This document shows, piece by piece, positions 10,760 through 23,500 of a DNA stretch of 64,000 nucleotides (the stretch's first letter is position 1; each line of letters starts with the position of its first letter). A model generated the notes under the pieces. It was not told where the DNA came from. It did not search any database and saw only the letters and a list, made by a program, of their open reading frames with translations. The translations under genes were made by a program, and so were the position numbers. Origin of the DNA: Septoria linicola (Eukaryota > Ascomycota > Dothideomycetes > Mycosphaerellales > Mycosphaerellaceae); the NCBI GenBank assembly GCA_024114885.1, contig CP099423.1, positions 2,480,001 through 2,544,000 on the forward strand. Direction: 5' to 3'.

Positions 10760-11948
10760 GGTTCTCAAATGAATGACTAGGCGATCAACGCACTGGAAGA
10801 GAGAGCCTGAAGTCCGTCAAAGACTGCTGAGGCGAGGAAAGCTTGTGCGAGAGGATAACGAAAGAAGACACGAGAAAGATCCCATACTTGACTGCTCACG
10901 AGCACATATGTGGAGAGACACAGTGTTCTCCCCTAATCTCAGATAGCCTGACAACAAAGTCTGCCGCTTTCCATTGTGTGCTTCTGCGCCATGTAGCAGC
11001 GTGTCACGCCAATCCGGGCGGCAAGCCGAGCTAGACTGCTCGAATTCTCGACCGTTTGTGCTAGACACGGTTTTGCATTCTCGGATAGTGGCATCTAGCA
11101 AAATGGATCAGTTTCCAGGAGGTCGGTGGCTCGAGTTATACAGCCAGTAGGCATCGCGGATCTTGTCCGAGCTCCTATAAGTGGTGGGGGTCGCAGGCGG
11201 CAGGATGCATGTGTGTGCTTCAGTCTGGAACGGATCGCAAGCTTCTGCATCCACTTGACCTGTTCCTTGGATGGCTGCATCACAATTGACGTGGCGCGAT
11301 TGTTCTGCCGCGTTTCACGACGCGGTCCGCTGCGTGTGGCGATGGATGTATGATGATAAGGGATGAGAAAGGTCAAGTGGAAAGACGAAGTGTGGTTGTC
11401 TGGCGCTTGGCGTGAGCTTTGACAGCGAATCAGATATCTCACTCCGTGTCTCCCTTCTCTGATCTGCAACGACGAAGGAAACTTCACTCACGCGTGTGCC
11501 GAGCATGCGAAACGGCAGGCACCGTTATGTAGCGGCTCTTCAACGTGGAAACGAGGCTTATGCAGACCTCACCTCGCAAGCCAAACGCCATGATAGCACA
11601 CAAGTCTTGGCCGCTGCTCAAGAGTCTTTCACGTCACACAATTTGTGATAGTCTACGCGGGAGGCCGCAGCTAGCGAGATATACTGTGCGTGCAGCATGA
11701 TTACAGGCTGGTTGCGCAATGCTTGCCTGTACAGTCTGGCAGACGAGGGGATGTCTTCGAAAGTCATTTTCGGCTCTCTACATGTTGCTATCTACACAGC
11801 TTTGTGCCTGGCAAATCTAGAGTCCCAGTACCTAGTACCCAGCCTGAACGCCTACTGTGGTCTCTTCCAAGTGTCTCCCATGCACTCTGTGGTTATGATC
11901 TGTCTACGCACTGGCCAGGTAGTGGCTGCGTGACACGAAGGCCACAAC
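10760..11948. other. Intergenic between the glucanase and C2H2 genes
   Basis: About 1.2 kb. Its left end is the upstream region of the glucanase and its right end lies beyond the 3' end of the C2H2 gene. Only short, non-convincing frames occur; no repeat or RNA gene was recognised. Confidence 0.45.
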
Positions 11949-12739
11949 TTATCGCACGTCTTGCACGCTGGACCCGGGCGTGCTTGAGTCACCATCCTCG
12001 ACAGTAGCAAAGCTCTCTTGTCCACGAGCGTAAGCGTGTACTTTCTGACAGTGCTCTTGCATTTTGTCCTTGCGGCGGGTTCTGTAGAGACATCGATGAC
12101 TTAGACATTCGTAGTACTCATTGCCTTGGCCATGTATGTTGCGGATGTGTCGGTCCAGGTCTGACGTGCGTGAGAACGTCTTACTGCAGCCGCTAGTGTT
12201 GCAAGAAATTCGAGGTCGTGATGCTCTTCTTCTCGATGGAGTACGGGATATGGCATGACGGTCTGCTGCTCTCGATGAGGGTGGTTGCGTGCCTGGGCAA
12301 GCAGGCGGAGGGGAGAGCGTGATTGTGGGCCGGAGAAGTGTAGAAGCCTCTGCGTCGGCTCGAGAGCTATATCTTGCTGGCTGGGGACAGTCGTCGAACA
12401 GGACAAAGTCCTGGTCAAACGATGGTGTGCCTGGCAGTCATGGCATTAGTACCCACGGCGACTGGCTTATATGTTTGGCTCTATGGCGCCAATGTGCCGC
12501 GGAGAGGGACAGAGTATACCTAGTGATGTAGAGTCGAAGCCGCAAGGCATGTTGACTTGGAAATCCTGCTGTGAGGAATGTAGACCGTCCATCCATGTGC
12601 CTACGCTACCAGTGTATTCGGCAGTCAATTGTTGAGGGTCGTGGGGAACGCCCACGCAGGCATTGGATGGTAAGCAGTTGAAGCCATCACCGGCCCGGGA
12701 GAGTGCAGTGTGCGGATTCGAAGGCGACTGACTCGACAT
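11949..12739 (-). CDS. C2H2 zinc-finger protein, putative transcription factor
   Basis: Two-exon model: 12739-12520 and 12430-11949, 233 residues. The 89-base intron has a GTATAC donor, a perfect TACTAAT branch element and a TGCCAG acceptor, and splicing restores the frame (..SLG|TPSFDQDFVLFDD). The C-terminal half holds the finger CNTSGCSKTFSRTSDLDRHI, with His spacing completed by RNIHG. A second, atypical finger follows: YYECLSHRCLYRTRRKDKMQ then EHCQKVHAYARG. The N-terminal half is a low-complexity Ser/Pro region, as in many fungal regulators. Probably nuclear; DNA target unknown. The finger pair closely resembles that of the 27 kb gene (LDRH; Y-R-KDK; HC-K-H; ARG), so they belong to one family. 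The frame is intact. Confidence 0.75.
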
Positions 12740-14516
12740 TGGCGTAGTCCATGGAGAGATACTGTGGAAGCTATCATAGCCACTCTCGCTTTGGGTCGTT
12801 ACTCATGATCAATACAGGTGGAGAACGACTCGACTCACTCATCATAGGTGGTGCTACTGCCGGACATGACTGCTATGCTTGTATGGTGCAAGACGAGGTA
12901 CCTGCTTGGCGAGTGTCCACGGTACAAGAGGCAATTGCAATGGCTTGAAGGCGGGCGTAAAGATCGGCAAGTTGGAGAGAGGAAGAGAGAATCGCAACCT
13001 ACAAGATTTAAAGAGTGGCGAAGCAACACTCAGGTGCTAACGCCCTCTCGAGGGCAGTCATTTCACGTGGTGACCATGGGAACTGAGGCCATCATGGAAG
13101 CGAATGCCTCTAGCTAGCCAGCTTGTTGGCGGCGCGATGCAACCAGTGCCCAGCTTGAGCTTTGGCCTGCGTACGCATGCCAACGAAGAGGTGGCCAGTG
13201 AGGAGCATAGGCAAGTTGTCGAGGCAAGAGGGCGATCAATAGCATGAGCCTTGGTGAGGCCGCCGTGAGAAGACCTGGACCGGTGAAGGTCACGTGCAGC
13301 GGCAGTGCAGCTGGTGCTTCACTGCGCCTTAGGACGCCAGTTGCAAGCTGGCGGCCATCACGTGTAGGGACAACTGATAGCTGATAGCTGAGCAGATTGT
13401 CCAGAAGGAGAGCAGGTGTGCTTGCTTCACGCGCGTGCGTTCGTTGCAATATTGCTTGGTGACGACGGCGTGCGGTGATGGCTTGCAGAGTGATGATATC
13501 GAAGAAGGTCGAGGTCGGATTCGAGGAATACACTTGCGTGGCCCGAGCGAAAGGAAGGCTTGGCTGTGTCGATGGCCAGAAAGATGTGGTCGAGATGCAT
13601 ATATGAAATGCTGTCATTCTGGCATATCGCAAAGTTGCTCGCAGCGGGACAAAGTAAAGCGACAGCTCAGAAAAGCGATCGTGGGCCGTAATGCTGGAGA
13701 CCAGCTCGACATATATGTCAAACTCGCAGAGTTGGAGGCGCCAGTGGTGTCTAACAAAGCTTCCTGTCAGGCAGTGCTGGATTGTGTTGAATGCGGCCTC
13801 TCTATACCAATGGGATGTATCGAAGCTCACCGGTAGTGGGGCACATGTTTCGCGAAGGATTCGCATGCCAGATATAGCTCGGTCCGCATGAAGTTCTGCA
13901 GGAATCACCTCGTTACGCTGTGCGTCTGCTTCAAAGATGTCGCGATGAGGGCGACCAGTAGTGCTGCGAGTACTGCGCATGTTCCAGAAGTACGTGTGCA
14001 ACGTACTTTCAGCTGCGCTCTCCGTGGTCGCCCTGCATGCAGCGTTGCGCACTACTGCTGAGCATCCATTCGGTGCGCATGATCAGTAGGCTGAGCGCCA
14101 ATTGTTGAGAATCCTCGGAGAGGCCGCCCTCACGCAGATGGGGCCATCCTACTTGCACGCGAGACGCAGCCACGTTGCGATGACGTCGATGGCAAAATCT
14201 CTCCGATGGTCCTCAGGTCAGTACTATTGGCGACCGCATGTTGAATATGTTGTTGCGGATTTCGATGAGACGAAGAAAGCCGAAGGTGCGGTCAGTCGAT
14301 GGACTTTTGCCTTTGAGCCTGCTAAGGGCCGAAACGGCTGGGAAATCGTGTCACTTGAGGGACAAAATCGTGAGATGTTCGCTCTGCTCGACTTATACAC
14401 GAATCGTACTTCGATCGCTATGCTACAGAGAAGAGAATAAACTTTGGTTTGGGGGATATCACAGCCGGCCGTTCACAATCATGCATCGCTAACCTTCAAT
14501 TGCTATGCTCTGCAGG
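12740..14516. other. Gene-free stretch with an unexplained long open frame
   Basis: About 1.8 kb. A 312-codon minus-strand frame (13114-14052) and a shorter plus frame (14102-14440) are open, but neither shows a recognisable domain. The long frame is rich in His, Arg, Ala, Ser and Leu, as chance frames in GC-rich DNA often are. I do not call either as a gene. Confidence 0.4.
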
Positions 14517-16059
14517 TCAAGGCCACCAGCCCATTTTCTTGTAGCTCTCGATTACAGCTTCTACCTCCTCCTTGGTGATTCGCTCATGCTGTGGTCTGGA
14601 AGGCGTAGGTTAGCGTGCGGCTTAAAGGCATCTGTGAGTAGGACTTCGCTCACCTGAACCCGACAACTGTTTCAAATCGGCTGCCGTCAATACTCAAATC
14701 TGCGTCTCTCAAGATTTCCTTCTCCATGAACGGGCTGAGAGGACCACCTTTGTCCGTAATGCCTGCTGCTTCTTGCAAATCTGCCCAGTCGTCTAGAGTA
14801 TCGTCGTTGACATCGTCTACGACATGCTCCAAATTTAGCCTTGCAAAAGTGTTCACTAAGGCGTTTTGAAAACCGGTGTCGATGCCAAAGATCTCCTTGA
14901 TAATTTGTGCCATCGTCCCTTGTTTTGTCTGGCCCTTGTCAACCACGTTGAAGACGACCATTCCTCGACTATCACCCTGTGTGCCAGGTATCGACTCGTT
15001 CTTCGAGCGCCATTCGGCTGCGAGCCAGCACGCACGAGCTGCGTCTTCAACGTGCAGTGTGTTCGTCCGTAGCTCACCATTCCATAACCACTTCATTGTC
15101 TCCTTTTCTCGACTTTGGTATACACGTGCAAGCGCAAGCTGTGTCCCGAGCCAGCCTCGTCCTCCATATGGCCCGTATACATTTGGGAAGCGCAGCACCA
15201 CAAGTTTGAGGCCTGCAATCTGAGCTAGCTGTTCTTCAGCTTGCAGCTTCCATTTCGCCTGCTTCGTATGCGGCTTGCTCGTCTTATCGGTCTCTTTCAG
15301 AGGAGTCTTGTTCGAGTTGTAGACTGTGCCTGTACTGCATTCCACAAATGCTTTGATGCCTCGTTTGGCGGCCTCCTTGCCCACTGTCAGGCTCAATTGA
15401 TAGCTGCGAAGCTTGTACACCTCATCCTCCTGTGAGAACCTCGTCTCTCCACCGCAGTTGAATACATAATCGAACTCTCGTTTCACTCCATCGGGGCCAG
15501 CAGGTAGATCGAAGATGCGCTCCTGCGATTGATCTCGCGACGCATCGGCTTGCAAGAAGTTGGCATCAGAACAAGCATCCTTGTGCTCTGGCGCCAAAGA
15601 TGCTAATTGAGGCAGTTGCTTATCGACGATCCGGATCGTCGACGCAAGCTTGTTCGCGTGGACATAGTTGGCTAAGTATCGTCCAATATATCCTATGCGA
15701 GTCGCAATCAGTCAAAACTCCTCCCCAGTCTTAGGCTGTCACATACCAAGACCTCCAATGATCAAGACTGCTGGTCGTGAGTCTGGTTCTGTTGGCTCTG
15801 CTGGTGCTGCCGTTTCTGCTGGCATTACAGGTCCTTTTTGCGCCGGCGCGGCATCTGGTACACTCTGTGCCTCGTCGACCGGCTGTATTGCTGCAGGTTG
15901 GACATCTGCAGGTTGCGACTCCTGCTGTACAACAGATTGCTCACCATTGGTAAGCGGCTCTTCCCTGCTAGCATCGTCGACAAGAGCTACGGGGATGGTC
16001 CCGGCGGGGTCCTGGGCTCCGTTCACTTTGGCATCGGACGTGCCATTGATGTCCGCCAT
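14517..16059 (-). CDS. NAD-dependent epimerase/dehydratase-family protein (atypical extended SDR)
   Basis: Three exons: 16059-15747, 15692-14654 and 14595-14517, 476 residues, with introns of 54 and 58 bases (GTATGT...CATAG; GTGAGC...TTCCAG). The start is taken at the first ATG in frame (MADINGTSDAKVNG). The first 100 residues are Ala/Pro/Glu-rich and probably disordered. The nucleotide-binding motif IGGLGYIGRYL is completed across intron 1 (about 101-110). Further family features are YVFNCGGETRF, VECSTGTVY, LRFPNVYGPYGGRGWLGTQ and NTLHVEDAARACWLAAE. The third exon gives RPQHERITKEEVEAVIESYK and the end KMGWWP. At the usual Tyr-x3-Lys site the sequence is HTKQAKWK, without an obvious catalytic Tyr, so catalysis may be altered. 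Substrate unknown; probably cytosolic. Confidence 0.88.
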
Positions 16060-17707
16060 GACGGGTTTATTGTTGTGCTCGTCCTGCAGTGGAGAAGCAG
16101 TCAAGACAGTCTATCTGTATCTGAAAGCTTGAGGCGTGCTTGGAACGGTGACAGAGAGGAGCTGCTCGACCAGGTTCCACAACGGTAAGGACCGACTAGT
16201 TCGCAGGTGCAACAATGGCCTGTCTGGCGTGCGCGTGCTCGGTACCAAGCAGAGCAGATGATAAGGCTCGTTCGAATGACACGGTCAGAACTCCGAAGCG
16301 CACAGCTGAAGTGATGGAGATGCAAGAGTGCAGAAAGATCCAAAAGAAAGGGACCAAGACGTCAGTTTGGTACCTGCGTAGGCTACATGTATGGCCATGA
16401 GTCGCTCATGCTTCCCAAGCAAAAGCTAGCCCGCAATGGCCTGTAGTCCAGCATAGCGCGCGCATGAAGCTATACATGCAAGTTCAAGGAAGCGAGACTA
16501 AACCACAGACAGAGTGCGCGACGGCATGGGCCCACGTAAAACAGTCGACGAGAACGATTGTGATGGCGCCAATCAATAAAAGTGCCACTTGGTCGTAGCG
16601 CCGTCTTCATAGAGCAATGTGGCTGTATAAGACAATCCGCAATGGGAAATGAGAGTGGTGGTTGCATGTCTTGGAGCGAGGCCTGAGCACACCCGAACTT
16701 TGCGCAGCTTGGACAATATTTGAGCATCGAGTTCGAGAGAACGCTTCTTTGCTTCGATAGCCGGCCACGGCGCTGGGTTGGAACTAGCAAAGCGGCGATT
16801 TCATATATTAATTGCTGATCTATCATCGGCGCTTCTCCTGCAGATACGGGCACGCGCACATTATTCTCTGTTCTTATGTTTCTCCTGGCTCATGCATGCT
16901 CGAGCTTCAGGCGCGTAGGAACCATCGTAACCGGGTCGTGCTTCGGCAAACATGATGGGGTGGCAGAAGAAACGAACAGGTACAGAATAATCGCGGTGTT
17001 CAGCCATTAGGTGCCGTAGACCAGAACAAGGGTATCTTTGACTGCCGAAGAAGCGCGTTGTTTTGCTTAGATTGTGGTGACATTGGCAAATGCTTCAGCT
17101 GATGTGATTCATCGACGATGAATCGTCACAAGTACCACTAAATGTCTACGTAGGGGTATCATCGAAGAAATAAATATCGTTCCAAGTCACATATCATCAA
17201 GACAGGCGGTTCGCTGCTGCGAGGCCAGACCCTTCCAAATGAGCTCTTCACTTGCGTGCCGGCGCCATGCGCCGCCCACTGGCCCGTACCTAGACGGCGC
17301 CCAACGGGTGCTATCTGAATGGCAAGGTGCCATCCACGTCGTCACGTCACTCTCGGTATTCCGACTTGGTCTGCGACTAACCTGAGCCGATGTCCAGTGC
17401 ATGAGCATCGGGTTCTGCTCAAAGGACATCGGCTTGCTGGTGCTCGACGGCGTGCACATCCTGCCGGTAGAACAACTGCTGGGAAGAACTGCTAATGCCG
17501 CTGAAAGTCTTGCGTGCAGCAGCGCTGCAGCGAAAAAGAAAACAAGCGTGGACTCCTGCGTCGAAGTCGTGCCAAGCCCGAATACAAGTGAGGAGCCGGG
17601 TCCACACGCTCATGCAATATGCGAGCTCCTGCAGTAGTGCAATACTCGCGCTTCCATGCGGACATTGCAAATCCGGAAGCTGACATGTCAGCGGAGGACT
17701 AGCACAT
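16060..17707. other. Gene-free stretch
   Basis: About 1.65 kb between the epimerase start and the 3' end of the BAH gene. It includes the probable epimerase promoter. Small open frames here lack domains and credible splicing. Confidence 0.45.
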
Positions 17708-18936
17708 TCAAGTATCGTCTTCAATGGCCACACCGCACGTCAGACAAACAAGATCCTGTGCGTAAGGTTGGCCGTTGGCGATAATCACGATCTCTGACTT
17801 CGATGCAGGAACATCGTCTAGGCCCTTAGGGTCGCCCTTTAAGTATAGCTCGGCCTTGATAGTCTTCCTCTTGTTCTGCGTGTAGACTGCCGGTGTAGCT
17901 TGTGTCGCGCTGTTGTCCTCATCTTTGACTCGCGGATTTTCTGCGTCGAGTGCACCTTGTTTAACAGCTGCTCAAAGTCAGTACTTCACAGTCAAGTCGC
18001 CTCTCTCATCGCCATATCTTTGAACATACCGGCCTCGTGATCTTTGAGGGCTTGCTCGGCTAGACACTTGACATGCAGCCATTCGCGGCAGGTCTGATTC
18101 GAGCATTGAATGATCATCTCATCGGGATTGGCTGGAGTTTGATCTCTACAGATCTTGCGTAATTCCTGCAAGCGGTCAGTCAGGCTTGCCGAGAGGCTTC
18201 TTGCGTCTTCAACTCACCGAAAACTTCTTTGTGACCAGGTTGTATGATTGTCGCCAGAAGTATTGATCCTCGATGGCGGCACTATCGTCATCTTGATCAT
18301 CCAATGCGACGACATTCAGACTGCCGTTGACAGTCATAGCATCAATGATGTCCATCTCGTTCGACAGGATGAGTTCATGCTTGCCATGATGTGGTTGCCG
18401 ACCATGCGCGAGATCTTCAGGTCGGTTGAGCCACGCCACTCTTATGTAGACGTGCTCGCTATCCAATGCTCGAACCTCCAGGACCTGGGCTTTCCACTGC
18501 GGCTCGGTCTCGATCTTGGTGTCCTCCGATGACTCGTCGTGCTTAACCAGAATGCATTGTCCAGTAGCAATGCTCTCGGAGCCAACTACAAGTCCTTGAT
18601 CAGTATGCGAGCGCTATCTGGCAATCCTCATGCTCCGGTACCTGTGAACTTCTTGTAACGTCTCAAGCTCTCCCACTTGTCGCGGGGCTTGACCTCGTAT
18701 AGCACCTTCAGACTATCCGTGAGCAATCCCTCCTCAAGATGCATCTCCTCAGTCCTCTTGCGCTTTCGTGTGGGCGCATCTATCTTCACATTGAAAGGCC
18801 TCTCGTTTCGGTCCAGCCACTCCCTCAGACGTTCCTTGTCTTGTTCGTGCAGGTCGCTATGTTGTGTCGCTGCAGCTTTCGTTGTTGAACCATTTGTGCC
18901 ATTCTTCGCTACACCATTGGCTTTGGCCGTCGCCAT
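17708..18936 (-). CDS. BAH-domain protein with PHD-like Cys/His segment
   Basis: Four exons: 18936-18642, 18585-18218, 18165-18030 and 17967-17708, 352 residues; introns of 56, 52 and 62 bases, all with GT/AG ends and consistent phases. Residues 1-90 are basic and low-complexity with a nuclear-localisation-like TRKRKRTEE. A BAH domain follows, about 95-220: VGSESIATGQCILVKHDE, then VYIRVAWLNRPEDL, HELILSNEMDIIDAMTVNG and YFWRQSYNLV. Next is a PHD-like segment (KICRDQTPANPDEMIIQCSN then CREWLHVKCL), which lacks the first Cys pair seen in full PHD fingers. A short Cys pair (CLTCGV) lies near the C-terminus. BAH and PHD modules read chromatin, so a nuclear chromatin-binding role is likely. The partner complex is unknown. 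Confidence 0.87.
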
Positions 18937-20535
18937 GACATTGAAGCACTCGCGGTATCGTAGAGTGTCTCGAGTAGTCGCGGGCCTGTCAATATTGCGG
19001 GCGTCAGTAGCGGCGATGTCGTGCTACTTCGAGAGCTGAGTGGCAATGGGCAAAGATATCAATTAGAAAGCTACGAGCAACGGAAAGTGAGGTCGCGACC
19101 GGGTTCGCGTCGTTGTGAATAGACGGCAGCTGGAAGACGTGTCACGCGTAGCTCCTTCCTCGGATGCGCGAAGATTCAGGCAGGCACGGAGGACGCAAGG
19201 CGTCACTTTGCGTTGATATTCACGTATGTGAGCGCAAATGTGAGCGCAGCAGGTCGCAGACATGAAGCGCAAATACAACAGACGCAGATCAACGTGCCTT
19301 ACTTCGGTCTGCTTCTCCCCAAAGTAGCTGCTCGGTGAGGTCCCAGCTGTGATGTGAGCTGTTTCTCGTCATATCTTGCCTTTGATACCGTGAGCATAAT
19401 TCGATGCACAACTGCACCCATCGTCCGCGGGCAACAGAAAGCCTATTTAAGCCAATGGCTTGCACTAGACTCAAAAGAACAGGACTGTGTCCGCGAATGC
19501 TATTTGGAACGCCAAGTTTGGGACGAGGGTGATCGAGGTCAATGATGAAAAGGCCGAGCTGCACTGCCTCGACAAGCTTGGGAGCATAGAACCAACTGAT
19601 CCAACTGAACTGTGTGAATTGTATACAGTTTATTGCAATACTGCAGCGGTGTGTATCTTGCGCTCAGCGAATTCGGCAACGGACTGGCAGCTCAAAAGGG
19701 CAGGCTGGATGAGCTGAGCGGTTATCTGGCAACTTTTTTGGATAAGTTAGTGATTCGCGCCAAGTAGCTCTACGTCGTGGCAATTCGTTTGAGCCTCGTA
19801 AGCTCCGGATCGGAAGCCCGCGGTCAATGTGGACCGATGTTCAGATCAAAAGCAGAGCTGTAGCACCTGTCAGAGAGACGTGCAACTTGTCAATCCATCA
19901 GGTGCCAGAATCTCGGACAGAGCGCATTTTATCAGTAACTTCGACATCAGGACGCATCGCACGGAGCTCGGTGGTCCCAGCGGCAGTAGTGAGGCTCTTC
20001 TCAACGTGGATTGAGAGTTCTACGCTTCCCGCCCGCAGCGTCATCATTTGAGCACGAGCAGATTTACATCCTCGTAAGACAGTACCAGACGCTGCGAGCG
20101 CATCTCACCTCAGATTTTCTTCTAACGCTCGCCAGCAGCAGATCTCAGCTGAAGCCAAGTCCCTGCACAACTTACCGCTTGAGCGCCTGTGCGACCGCAT
20201 ACATCAGTTTGCTTAGCTGGGTCAAAATTACGCGTCGAAAAGTTGCTCGGAGAAGTGATCTGCAGGCGTTGACGAAACCGGAGCTGCCAGTCCACGAATA
20301 TCCGGACACATACATACAGCAGACCTTCCAGCACCGCTTGTAGCGTTGGTACACAGCAGGTCCAGCAGACAGGTATTCCGTCGTACAGCATGCCTCGCTC
20401 TAGAGGTACGTATGCTCCGCGCCAGTTCTGTGGCACTAGAACGTGTTGTCCCAACGCCATCAACCGCAGGATGAGCACGGGATACAGTCTAGTTTGTTCT
20501 GCATATTCTAACCAGCGTGTCCAGTGTTGTCATTT
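18937..20535. other. Intergenic, upstream of the BAH and Caf120-like genes
   Basis: About 1.6 kb between divergently transcribed genes. A small upstream exon of the Caf120-like gene is possible at 20390-20405, with GTACGT donor and CTAACCAG acceptor at 20515, in frame. Otherwise nothing was recognised. Confidence 0.45.
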
Positions 20536-23500
20536 ATGAGCCAATGGGGCGGTGCACCTCGATCACCCACAGCGGCCGATGATGTGAAAGAGGTGCCCAG
20601 CAGGCTCCAAAAATCAACGCCTCCGCCGCGGGACCCTTCTGAGAACGACAAGCCACGGAAGCTGAACCTCGATACCGAAACGCCGCAGTCCATACGTGGC
20701 TACAGAGCGGAGGCACTTGGTCAGAACTCGCCACATTCGCCGAGCACGCAGTCGCGAGCGAGAGCAGAGTCGCGCGCCAACACACGTCCGAATAGTATGA
20801 TCCAGACATACAATCCGATGCAGATGGAGCTGGCGAGCGACACGCCGCCTGAGTTGGCTCCCATCTTCAGCTATCTGAATAGCCATAGCAACAAGCTGTA
20901 TCAAGAGGGATACTTTCTGAAGCTACACGACTTGGACTCTAGTGGCCGGCCGAGCCGGGATCGTACGTGGACTGAGTGCTTTGCTCAGCTCGTGGGCACT
21001 GTGCTGTCTCTATGGGACGCGGCAGCGCTGGACGCCGCCGGCGAGGATGGCGAGGTCGTTCCGACCTTCATCAACCTGAGCGATGCGTCAATCAAGATGG
21101 TAAGCATCGCATGTTAAAGAGGCAGTGGGCGGTACTGACAAACCATACAGATCGAATCGCTGCCCATGAACGGCATGGCTGGAGGTAGCCTGCAAAACGT
21201 GCTCAGCGTGTCCACCGCAGCAAACAATCGATATCTGCTGCATTTCAACTCACTGAACTCCCTAACACAATGGACTGCAGGCATTCGGCTCGCCATGTTT
21301 GAGCACTCGACACTTCAGGAGGCATACACTGGATCTTTGATTGCAGGCAAGGGCAGAAACCTGAATGGTATCAGGCAGATCATGGAACGTTCGAAGTTCG
21401 TCTACGACGATTGGGCAAGAGTGCGCTTCGGCGCGGGCACCCCATGGCGACGGTGCTGGTGCGTCGTCTCGCCGCCAGATGAGAAGGAATGGCAGAAATC
21501 GCAAAAGACTTTGAAGAAGGGCGGTGCATACAGCCGCGCTCAGCTCCCCAAGGGTGACATCAAGTTCTACGATACGAGAAAGGTCACGAAAAAGACGAAG
21601 CCGATCGCAACAATCAGTGATGCATACGCCGCATACGCCATCTACCCTCAGTCGAAACCGCTAGTGGAGCAGTCAACACTCGTGAAGCTCGAGGGTCTAG
21701 TCACTATCCACGGTGGCCAGGAAACAACGACTGAAGGCTTCGTTTTCGTGATGCCCGAAGTCCATGCTGCTGTCAGCGGTTTCGAGATAATGTTGCGATG
21801 GCTGTTCCCGGTGTACGACACCTTCGGCTTGTATGGCAGGCCAACCCGACTTATCGCAGACACCGTTGACGCACGAGGGTTGATGTTCGCTATGCCTAAA
21901 GACAGACGATATGGATATCTGGACATTCTGGATGTATCTGGTCTTATTCACGAAAAAGGCAGCCAGAATTGGAGCGAGCGCCAGTGGCGCAAGGAGATGA
22001 GGAAGCTCACTGCAACGCGCATGGCTGCTCAACAGGAGAATGGCGATCGCGACTCGCGCAGTATGGGTTTCAGGCGCAACACTACCAACCGCAACTCACT
22101 TCCACCCATCCGCAATGGTGTGCAGTTCCAGGATCAAGCAGCCACTCAATCTACACCGGGCTCGCGATCTGGTTCTCCACCCATAGCCGGACCTGAGTTT
22201 GTTCAGCCTCCGAAACGCACAGACTCTGCACCTCCTTCAGCTTTCAATGGAAGTCCACACAAGCGATCGGTGTCTGAGGCGCAAGGGCACCGCAAGTACA
22301 TGTCGGAGACTCCTTCTCGCCTGTCTTACGAGCAGAGTGGACGCGAGGATGAGCAGCCTCCAGCGCCCCCTAGACACGGTGGCATCCTCGCCGCAGGCGC
22401 TGTGCAAATACAGAGCCCTGTCGAACAACCGCAGAGTCCGATCGAACGCGTCTACTCCGATGACCGGATGTCCATGAACTCGCCATACGAGCAAGTCGCC
22501 GCAGCTGCTTCGCCGTATCTGCCACCCCCCGAGCCTGTGGTATCGCCTCCAGAGATGCAGCATCACCCACAAAGTCGGCCAGCGACTCAGCCACACGTGG
22601 CTCCCGAGCTTCGTCGCGCGCACTCCAATGTCGATGCTGCCACTCTGTCGCAGATGCAAGAAGCAGTGCAGAGTGCTGACATTGGCGGCTATGCAGGCGC
22701 ACAAGGCCACGAGCAAACGCTTGCCTATCGTGATCAGCACCTTAGTCCTGCTAATCAGTCGCAGAGCTACAGAGGAAACGGCCTCGAATCGATCCCTGGC
22801 TCGCCCCACCATGCTGTTGGGGGAGACGGGGAGTACTTCGATGCAATTGACGGATCGGCAACTCGGAGCGAGCAACGGCCCGATCTGACGCAGAATCGCT
22901 CTTCTCAGAGCATTAACCGGAAGCCCCTGCCGGGTAGGCAGCTTCCGCAAGTCCCGCCGGAGGGACAATCCTCTGCTTCGAACGCTCGCAGTGGACAGTA
23001 TGTGAGTGACATGGATTCTCCCGCTTCGCCTGCGAGTCCAGCGAACAGCGACACTCTTGACCCGACGTTTGTTAACGAGGATCTGTTAGAACGCGTACTA
23101 AACGACAGCCAATCGATCGCTTCCTCGGATACGCCAGACTATGCAAGCTCGCACCGCTCATCGATTGACGAACAAAAGAGAAAGCAACAGCAAGAGGAGA
23201 AGACATTCGAGCGATATGGCAAGCTCAAGACCGTCGGCGATCCCAACCTTGCGCCGGTGCAGGAACGAGCTTATGGTGCTAGCAAGTTGGATACATGGAA
23301 CAAGGACAAGGAAGTAGAGGCTTCCGAGATTCCAGTCGTCGAGTTTGGCCCTACATACACGTACAAGGTCAACAGTCGACCCAGCACAAGCGGAACCATG
23401 ACACCCGGAGACATGGAAAACCGCCATCGATCCAGATCGCGCGATCGTCTTCGCGACGGCTCTACCTCGAGGCTGAGTGCATATTTTGATGGATTGGGAA

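Noticed and set aside
22237..22968. Long minus-strand frame inside the Caf120-like gene
   Set aside because: Composition (Leu/Arg-rich) is that of an antisense shadow of a Gln/Ser-rich coding region; no domain.
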